A program made the position numbers and the translations under genes. The notes under the pieces are model-generated. The model did not search any database and was not told where the DNA came from. It worked only from the letters and a program-made list of their open reading frames with translations. A stretch of 64,000 nt of DNA from Bedellia somnulentella (taxonomy: Eukaryota > Arthropoda > Insecta > Lepidoptera > Bedelliidae), in contig OY755189.1 in the NCBI GenBank assembly GCA_963576735.1, positions 5,432,622-5,496,621 of the forward strand, given 5' to 3'. Shown here piece by piece: positions 47,610 through 64,000 of the stretch. Positions within the stretch are counted from its first letter, which is position 1. Each line of letters begins with the position of its first letter.

Positions 47610-47710
47610 AAATAAAAGATGTTATTAAAGGAAAGAAAAATTTCGACACTGGCGGGGCTCGAACCCGCCAGTGTCGAAATTTTTCTTTCCTTTAATAACA
47701 TCTTTTATTT
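47610..47710. repeat. Perfect 47-bp inverted repeat, 7-bp loop
   Basis: Arms 47610-47656 and 47664-47710 are exact reverse complements. The loop GCTCGAA is the T-loop of a SINE C tRNA head, so the dyad centre coincides with the T-arm. Confidence 0.98.
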
Positions 47711-47990
47711 ATGAGTAATGATCCCCACATGAGGAATTCATGTCAAAAAACATTACATAAGTAAATAGTTAAAAAAGTGGTTTAGAAGTTTAGGCTACTA
47801 TTTTAGGCTACCTCATTTCAAATTTGGGCTACTTAGGCTACTCAAGCTTTGAAAATTGGGCGACATAAGGTCTTGACTTGTTGGCAACACTGGGACCTAC
47901 ACACGGCTAGTACTCAGCGTCACTTTGCATAAGCTTGACGTCCAAACGTCAACACTAAAACACAATTTATTGGTGATTTTTGGAGCCGAA

Positions 47991-48067
47991 ATGACTATTT
48001 GTCAAGTGAAATGGTGTCGGAGCAGCAATCGTATCCACAATAAATCACATGATGTCCATTTTCACGC
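47991..48067 (+). CDS. Possible THAP-domain first exon
   Basis: ATG followed by TICQVKWCRSSNRIHNKSHD and VHFHA, ending at a GTAAGT donor (48068). The spacing of two early cysteines and the FH before the break fit the start of a THAP (C2CH) DNA-binding zinc finger. No continuing exon with the expected Trp or the C...H pair was found in the next 4 kb, which is occupied by hAT elements. It may be a gene with a distant second exon or a broken remnant. Confidence 0.45.
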
Positions 48068-48124
48068 GTAAGTATTTTATTTTCGTATTTACAAAATTTC
48101 TTGTTGTAGCGCATGTAAACAAAC

Positions 48125-48486
48125 CAGTGTTGCCAGTGCCAGATGGTCAAATATAACACGACACAGCTCAAAAAGTAACATTTACACGAGGAAAGTAACA
48201 TGACCTGTGAAACTTAGTATGCGCGCGCCTAAAACGCTTGAGATATGGCTAAAAAAAAAAAAAAAAAAAAAACGTCATCACCTTATTATATTGAGAAAAC
48301 CAACAAGCGCGGTACTTCTTCATGAACAATTTCACATTCAATAAATTATATGTATTAGTAATATACATATACCAAAAATCTGAAAAGTAACACAAAAGTA
48401 ACATATTGAGTCATGTAACATGGAAGTAACATGAGAGGGTCAAAAGTAACGTAAAATGTTACTTTTGTAACATTCTGGCAACGCTG
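48125..48486. mobile_element. Short non-autonomous hAT element (362 bp)
   Basis: Ends CAGTGTTGCCAG and CAGCGTTGCCAG (inverted), with a perfect 8-bp duplication AAACAAAC (48117-48124, 48487-48494). It is packed with AAAGTAACAT words on both strands and an A-run at 48250-48272. It lies just after the THAP-like exon. Confidence 0.88.
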
Positions 48487-48780
48487 AAACAAACAGTGAT
48501 TGACAGCTGATTCGCTGATTGACAGTGATGATGGCGGATTGGCATCTCTGCCAAACGTGGATGCAGTGTTGCCAATTTGGCATATGTTATGCTAAATCTG
48601 GCATATTTTCATCCCGTTTAGCATAAATATTTGACTGTTAGCATATAGCATATTTGCTTAGCATATTAGTTTTTGTCTTACAAAAATAAAGAAAGTTAAA
48701 ACATTTTTCTGAACGTAACTCATCACATCGCAATATTTTTTCAAACAAGCAACACATTTTAGAACGAGTCATTCCTATGT

Positions 48781-48849
48781 GGGAATCCCCTAGTATAGCA
48801 TCATAGACCATCTGGTCTTTGGTCTATGATGCTATACTAGGGGATTCCC
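48781..48849. repeat. Perfect 30-bp inverted repeat, 9-bp loop
   Basis: Arms 48781-48810 and 48820-48849 are exact reverse complements. The loop is TCTGGTCTT. It lies in the 5' region of the hAT element. Confidence 0.97.
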
Positions 48850-48876
48850 GATATACAGCCACAGATTAGTTAATAG

Positions 48877-49125
48877 TATAACATAACATATACTCACGGC
48901 TATAAATCCCTAGAAGGGGTAGCCAAAGCTAAGGAACTAGAAGCTCCTCAGCCACTTTTGGAAATTTGAATGGGGAAAAGATGGCAAAATAAAGGTTGTT
49001 GGTGATGGGTCTCCAATCGCATCGACCAAAAATCGCTTAAAAGGCCCAATACCGTTAGTCGCCTCTTACGAACACCCACCGGCAGAAATGGGGTAGTGTT
49101 ATTATAAGCCGACACTACACAGCGA
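48877..49125 (-). repeat. SINE family A, complete copy inside hAT
   Basis: Full-length on the minus strand, with target duplication ATTAGTTAATAG at 48865-48876 and 49126-49137. Confidence 0.85.
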
Positions 49126-49294
49126 ATTAGTTAATAGATACAGCTTATTATTATATTGAAGTTCCTACTTACATATTATGTTTATTGATTGTGTGCAAAA
49201 ATTGCAGTGTGTGTCGACTATTGTGTGTGATTACTACTTACGGTGATTTAATTACCTACGTCCGATATTCGAAGTTCACTTTTGATTATTAACT

Positions 49295-51256
49295 ATGCCG
49301 CCTACCAAATATAACCAACATTATAGGTCAGACTGGGAGCAAATGACCGACTTCAAAGAGTGGTTGCAGCCCGCTGAAAACGATGAGACGAAAGCCTTTT
49401 GTAAATACTGCAAGTGCGACATGATAGCTAAATTGTCTGTTTTAAAACTTCATATTTTATCATCAAAACACAGAAAATCAAAAGAACCCATAAAAAATCA
49501 GAAAACAATAAATTTTCCTTAAGTTAATAAAAACCTGGAGACACAGAAAACAGAATCTGCACTTGCTTTGTTTGTATGTGAACATTGTTCAATTATGGCT
49601 GTAGATCATCTTTCTCAATTGTGCACACACCGATTTGGTGACAGGAAAAACAGCGACGTAAGATTGCATCGAACTAAATGCACTAATATCATTAAAAATG
49701 TATTGGCACCCCACTTTATTCAAGAAATTGTGTCAGATTTAGGAGACCAGCAATACAGTCCCTTACTTGATGAATCGACAGATATATCAGTTGTAAAAAT
49801 GCTCGGGGTATCAATCCGATATTTCAGTCGTACAATAAAAAAATTAATTTTCACCTTTCTGGGATTGGTTGAGATTGAAGATGGCACTGCAGTCAGCATA
49901 GTGAACGGAGTCAAAGGATTACTGTCAGCATTGAACATAAATTTAAACAAATTAATCGGTATCGGTGCGGATAATGCTTCAGTGATGACTGGGACTAACA
50001 ACGGAGTACACGCTTTGCTGAAAAATGCTACGGGGAACGAAAATTTAGTCTTGGTTCGCTGTGTATGCCATTCACTACAGTTGGCTTTGTCGCATGCTGC
50101 AGCGGAAACTCTACCAAGAAATGTAGAATTTCTTATAAGGGAAACTTACAACTGGTTCAGCCATTCGTCGAATCGAAGACTATTTTATAAAAGCATCTAT
50201 CAAACTATCAACGGCGGATCAGTTCCATTGGCGATTCCTCAAACGGCCAACACCAGATGGATATCTATTGAACCAGCGGTCTGTCGTATTCTGGAACAAT
50301 GGCTGGAACTAAAATGCCTCTTTGAAGTTGCCAGACGTGAAGAGCACTGTTATACTGCAGAAATGCTGTACAACATGTACAATGATCCACAGAATCACTT
50401 ATACTTACATACATACATATACTTATACTTATTATATTTAAAACCAATTTTACAGGAAGTTCAAGTTGTAAACAAGTTATTCGAAAGCAATGATGTTGAC
50501 CCCACAAAACTTTACAAGGATCTGATTGGCTTGGTGGAATCGATAAGTCGGCGTATATTAAACCCAACCGCTAGGGTAGACGTTTTAACCGAATCTATAG
50601 ACAGCTACTTAGACCCTAGACCATACATGGGATATGCGTTTGAGACCAAATTACAAGATTATAATCTTCAACCTGATGTATCAAACCGTTTACGGCAGCG
50701 TTGTAATAACTTCACACTGAAACTCGTAACAGAACTACGTTCCAGGTTACCTGTCAATTTTGAAGTTCTCATGAAAGTATCTATGTTTTCAGTTCAAGAT
50801 ACTTTAAAAGTAATTAAACCTTCCATTGTCGAGATAGCACAAGAGTTTAGAGTCCATGCAGCTACAATTGAAATACTAGTATCTCAGTGGAGAAATATAG
50901 TTCACATAAAATGGGAATCAATAACATCTACGACAGATTTCTGGTGCGAAGTTATGGATTATAAAGATTCAGCCAACAACAACCCCTTTGAAGAATTGTG
51001 TCAATTTGCAATATCTCTTTTGACATTGCCACACTCAAACGCAGATATTGAAAGGGTCTTCAGTCAAATGAGTTTGGTGAAAACTAAACTGAGAAATCGA
51101 TTGGCGGTGAAGACTCTCAATGCTATACTGTACGTGCGATTTGGTCTAAAAAGAGCAGGGAAGTGTTGTTACTCTTACGATGTCCCAGATAGCACTACGC
51201 AGCATTGGTACCAACAAAAGTTACTCTCAGCCTTCAACATCAGATGCTCCTGTTGA
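49295..51256 (+). pseudogene. hAT transposase with one in-frame stop codon
   Basis: Frame of 653 codons. The N-terminal BED-type zinc finger contains FCKYCKCDM and LHILSSKH (residues ~44-68). A TAA at 49520-49522 interrupts it, and the same frame then runs open to TGA. RNaseH-fold features: LLDESTDIS (Asp), GIGADNASVMTG, VRCVCHSLQLAL (CxxH), TRWIS and the C-terminal dimerisation block LLTLPHSNADIERVFSQMSL with KTKLRNRL. LYLHTYIYLYLLYLK near the middle looks like a small (TACATA)n insertion. One nonsense change separates it from an open gene. It could be expressed from ATG 49568 without the BED finger, or it may be dead. Confidence 0.88.
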
Positions 51257-51839
51257 CGTTGCTGAAGATGATGAAGACATTAATATTTTATTTGATTGAC
51301 TACTACAATGTTTTTTTCATTTGTTTGATTTGTCTGATTGTCTGATTGACTAATACATTGATATTGATTGATTTGATAATACTAGGCAGTTAGCTAGTGG
51401 GCTTTTTAGTAATATAAATCCATTGTTAATGAACGTTTTACTCTTTGGCATATTTTTTAGCATTTCCAATAAAAATTCAGCATATTTTTAGCATTTTTGC
51501 TACCCCATTTTAGCATATTTTGTAGTATCGAGTTGGCAACACTGCGTGGATGGTTTATGCAACATTTTTCGAACCAACTTATTTTACCTATCTGTTTTAG
51601 CAAGCAAGTGTTTGGCTCACGTTTTAAATTACTCCGATATATTAAATTCCATCCAGAAACATCCAGAAAACATGACCAGCCACAGCACTTGTTTCTAAAA
51701 CTAAATAAACTGACAATATTTCGGGGAACATAAACTTTTACATATTATAAGATTCCTGACGGTTTAGTGGAGCTGACGAGATATTTAATTCAAATTCAAA
51801 AGCTAAGCTGCAGAGCCGAAGAGTTACCGTCTGTCAGTC

Positions 51840-52260
51840 TTCTACAGGTTACATTTCGGAGAGTGTGCGGGTGAATTACATAATTAAATTCCACCAGCCC
51901 CCTTCCGCCACCGGGAAACCAGGCGAGGCCGATCACTCCATCCTTTCAGCGTCGACGTTCTGACTATGCGCACTTACCGTTATGGTTCCACATTCATAAT
52001 GCGCACGGCGGTAGAGTGGAATTCCTTGCCAGCATACGTGTTTCCCGACTACTATTAATCTGGACGTCTTTAAGGCCAGAGTGAATAGACTACTTCTAGA
52101 CAGACATGCTCCATCTTAGACCGCATCTGCACGGGATTGTGGTTAAATGTCTTGACTATCAATTGTAAAAAAAAATCGTTACGTATTTTAGGAGCAGTAA
52201 GCTCACAAAAAGACACACAACTTTGTTTTATACTATGTAATTATTGTTTAGTTTTGTTCA
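51840..52260 (+). mobile_element. LINE 3' remnant
   Basis: One frame reads WNSLPAYVFPTTINLDVFKARVN-type sequence followed by LLLDRHAPS. This is a common end of arthropod non-LTR retrotransposon ORFs. Upstream sequence is frameshifted. Between it and the ATP synthase gene (52260-53062) nothing else is recognised except a candidate minus-strand AATAAA at 52695-52700. Confidence 0.45.
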
Positions 52261-53062
52261 TATCCACTACAGGAAATAGACCTAGATAAAAATATATATT
52301 TTTATTAAATATTATATTCCTTTTATAAATAAAAATTAACAGTAATTCTTTAGTTTTATTTCATACAAAGTAATTCACACTTTAATACGGGCCACAATTT
52401 AAACATGTTGCATCGTGCATGAAACCATCCAGTAATCGTACCAAATATTGTTACTCTATGGTACCAAACGAAAGTCAAATGACATAGTAGGGCAGTAATA
52501 AAAATGGCCAACCAATCAGCGGGCTAGACAGGCGGCAGATAGCTGTATGTGTGCGTGATCTTGTATCGTGATGTGTCTGGTATGTGTGCGTGATCGCTGA
52601 GCCGTTTTCTAGCGATGTTTAGTACCGAAGTTACATTTCTATATTTTAATAGTTCGCTGCTTAGAAAGTACGGAATATATAAAAATGGATAGGCTTTATT
52701 AAAGTTCCTGACATAAATATTCCCGTGAAGCTAGTTTTTAATAAAGGAAGTTAAGTGGTAGGTTTGAATAAAACACAGGTTATTGTATGTATATTGATGT
52801 ATATTCATAATTACAATAGATAATTCAACTTCTTCCACGGTGTTACAGCTATGATTGTAGCCGAAACCAAAATACATTACAATAAAAACGAACCATTAAC
52901 TACTCTTAAATTATCGACTAAAATATTCCCTACAAAAGGATTATTTTAGTTGACAATCAGTTCTTCTTACCAATGTTACTGTGTAGTACCACATTAAGGT
53001 ATAACATTTAATTAAAATGTCAGTCTTAATGTAATATTATACAAGTGGAATCTATGCTAAGT

Positions 53063-62707
<9,645 letters not shown>

Positions 62708-63443
62708 TTTTAGAAATTTATTACTGTGGCTATCAGACGGAAAATCGTGTGGTTCTCCGCTCGTCCGTCGTTGAGGTAAAACCGGAAATGACACTAAATC
62801 GATCTTCGTTCTTTGCTTATGGTTCACAATACGTACGTTCAAAAAGTAAATTTTTCCACTATACAGTACATTTACGGTTTCCGAAATTCTGAAACCAATA
62901 TCAAAATATTTTTTTTTTTAACAAATTATTAAATTAATGATAAAATTGACAATTAAATCAAAGTAGAAAATTAGTATTTAGATATTTCTTACATCATTTC
63001 AAGTCATTGAACAAAACCGGAACAATTGAATGTTTTTTTAAAACCATAGACAATAGACATTTTCTTATTTCGTTTAATTTTATTAATTTATCATTTAAGT
63101 TCGTAGGCACAAATCAAAACCATTGTTCTTTTTGGAGCCCAGATTTAGGCATTAATAAAATTGTTAATAATCGTCCATACCAATGACCTATTCTAAAGTC
63201 AAATGTTATTGTCAAATCAATCAGCTGTCTTATCTGCTGTCAATGTCAAGAAATTGTCATTGTCATTGTCATATGGATATGTTTGATTGGTTCAGGCTGT
63301 CACTGTGCCAATTTTTGTTGTTAATTGTTCGCAGTATTTTCACGGACTGCAATGTTTGTAATTATTGTAATAGCAACCAAATAGTAATAGTGTCATGATT
63401 GGTTAAGTAAAATTTTCAATGTCGGTGTACCTTATTAGCCGTA
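62708..63443. promoter_or_regulatory. Divergent promoter region of ATP synthase alpha and PXK
   Basis: 736 bp between two divergent start codons. No TATA box was recognised at a convincing position. TCATTGTCATTGTCA repeats near 63255-63270. Assigned by position only. Confidence 0.5.
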
Positions 63444-63814
63444 ATGGCAATTTTCGAAAAGGCTCCTGTAACCAAAGTTAAATTAGATGATACTGAAAAA
63501 CTTATTTGTACTTTAGAGAATGCACAAAATATAGACAAACATACTGTAATTATCTATTTTTGCATGACTAATTAGTATTTATTTTATACTCTTATCCCAA
63601 TGTTTAAATAATAAATTGTTTTTAGGAGTATATTTTGCAAGTTCAAAATGGACCAACAAAGGATGATAAATGGTTAGTATCTCGTAGATACAAAGAGTTC
63701 GCGGCTTTACATGCTCAACTTCAGCAATCCAATGTAACGTTGTGTCTTCCACCAAAGAAACTGATTGGAAATATGCAACCTTCTTTCATTGCAGAGCGGC
63801 AAATAGCACTACAG
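63444..63814 (+). CDS. PXK: PX-domain kinase-like protein PXK, first two coding exons
   Basis: Phosphoinositide-binding endosomal sorting protein with an N-terminal PX domain and a kinase-like domain (family knowledge). Exons 63444-63545 (34 codons) and 63626-63814 (63 codons). Both are phase 0 with GT-AG junctions, and the gene continues past the window. The start MAIFEKAPVTKVKLDDT and the PX core RRYKEFAALHAQL...LPPKKLIGNM...FIAERQIALQ match PXK closely. RRYKEF and the LPPKK loop are the lipid-binding elements of PX domains. Confidence 0.9.
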
Positions 63815-64000
63815 GTATTATAGTAATTTGATTACAAATAGTTTGTAGTTGTCATGATAGCAGTTGTCATGATAATCCCGCATTTGCAAGAAATTTTTGG
63901 TATTATTACAGGTTGTATTTAACTGTTAATTACTGTTTATAATTTTGTTTTTAATACCAAATAAACATTTTACTTACTACCCCTACTAAAGAATTGCAGT

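Larger units (their letters stand above)
46559..47892. mobile_element. Non-autonomous hAT element (CAGTGTTGCCAAC ends)
   Basis: 1334 bp. Both ends read CAGTGTTGCCAAC inwards. It is flanked by the perfect 8-bp duplication GGACCTAC (46551-46558, 47893-47900). The subterminal zones repeat GGCGAC and TTAGGCTACT words. The middle holds inverted SINE C copies and a perfect palindrome. No transposase. Confidence 0.88.
45838..47909. mobile_element. Non-autonomous hAT-like element with TAGG ends, containing a second element
   Basis: Inverted ends TAGGCTTGGGTAGATCC (left) and TAGCCGTGTGTAGGTCC (right, reverse complement), with an 8-bp duplication GTACTCAG at 45830-45837 and 47910-47917. The inversion extends inwards through GATTCGAATC and CCGGCTCGGTT blocks (45840-45960 against 46380-46558), giving a fold-back structure. 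Removing the nested element leaves about 730 bp with no coding capacity. Confidence 0.75.
48564..51544 (+). mobile_element. hAT transposon with near-intact transposase
   Basis: 2981 bp with ends CAGTGTTGCCAA (left) and CAGTGTTGCCAAC (right, inverted). Perfect 8-bp duplication CGTGGATG (48556-48563, 51545-51552). The subterminal regions repeat GCATATT and TTAGCATA. It contains a 30-bp hairpin and a SINE A insertion upstream of the transposase. Confidence 0.93.

Overview
This is eukaryotic, AT-rich, intron-rich DNA that best fits an insect, most likely a moth or butterfly. The host genes have insect-like orthologues with short exons and canonical GT-AG introns. The space between exons is filled with mariner, hAT, Transib, LINE and SINE copies, including abundant short repeats ending in (TATG)n. 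The species assignment is inference.

Six host loci are readable. (1) 1-26275, plus strand: the last 16 exons (810 codons) of an axonemal inner-arm dynein heavy chain, DNAH10 type, covering AAA6 and the C-terminal domain. (2) 26849-28880, minus: a UFM1-specific protease of UFSP1 type in four exons, convergent with the dynein gene. (3) 33315-33893, plus: Rho1/RhoA with an uninterrupted 192-residue reading frame. (4) 34783-44155, minus: the polynucleotide 5'-kinase NOL9/Grc3 in five exons (914 aa), split by a 6-kb transposon-filled intron. (5) 53063-62707, minus: mitochondrial ATP synthase subunit alpha in ten exons (553 aa). (6) 63444-63814 and beyond, plus: the first two coding exons of PXK (PX-domain kinase-like protein), divergent from ATP synthase alpha. 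A lone THAP-like first exon lies at 47991-48067.

The most striking region is the 10-kb dynein intron 13846-23998. The 3' part of the preceding exon, together with its 5' splice site and a little intron, has been amplified into about 47 tandem copies. Copy 15 is interrupted by a complete 2780-bp Transib (RAG1-family) transposon with an open 703-codon transposase, RSS-heptamer-like ends and a perfect 5-bp target duplication (CGACG). Partial exon duplications also follow dynein exons 5, 7 and 10 and lie next to ATP synthase alpha exon 6.

Region 45838-51552 is a nest of hAT-type elements. Three share the terminus CAGTGTTGCCA with perfect 8-bp target duplications, and a fourth (TAGG ends) contains one of them. 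The nest also holds a perfect 47-bp inverted repeat and a perfect 30-bp inverted repeat. Region 39618-42076 is an intact mariner inserted in a decayed mariner. Several SINE families are dispersed throughout. One truncated SINE copy duplicated the 5' splice site of ATP synthase alpha exon 4.

All assignments come from reading the translated sequence and recalling family motifs. No database search was run.
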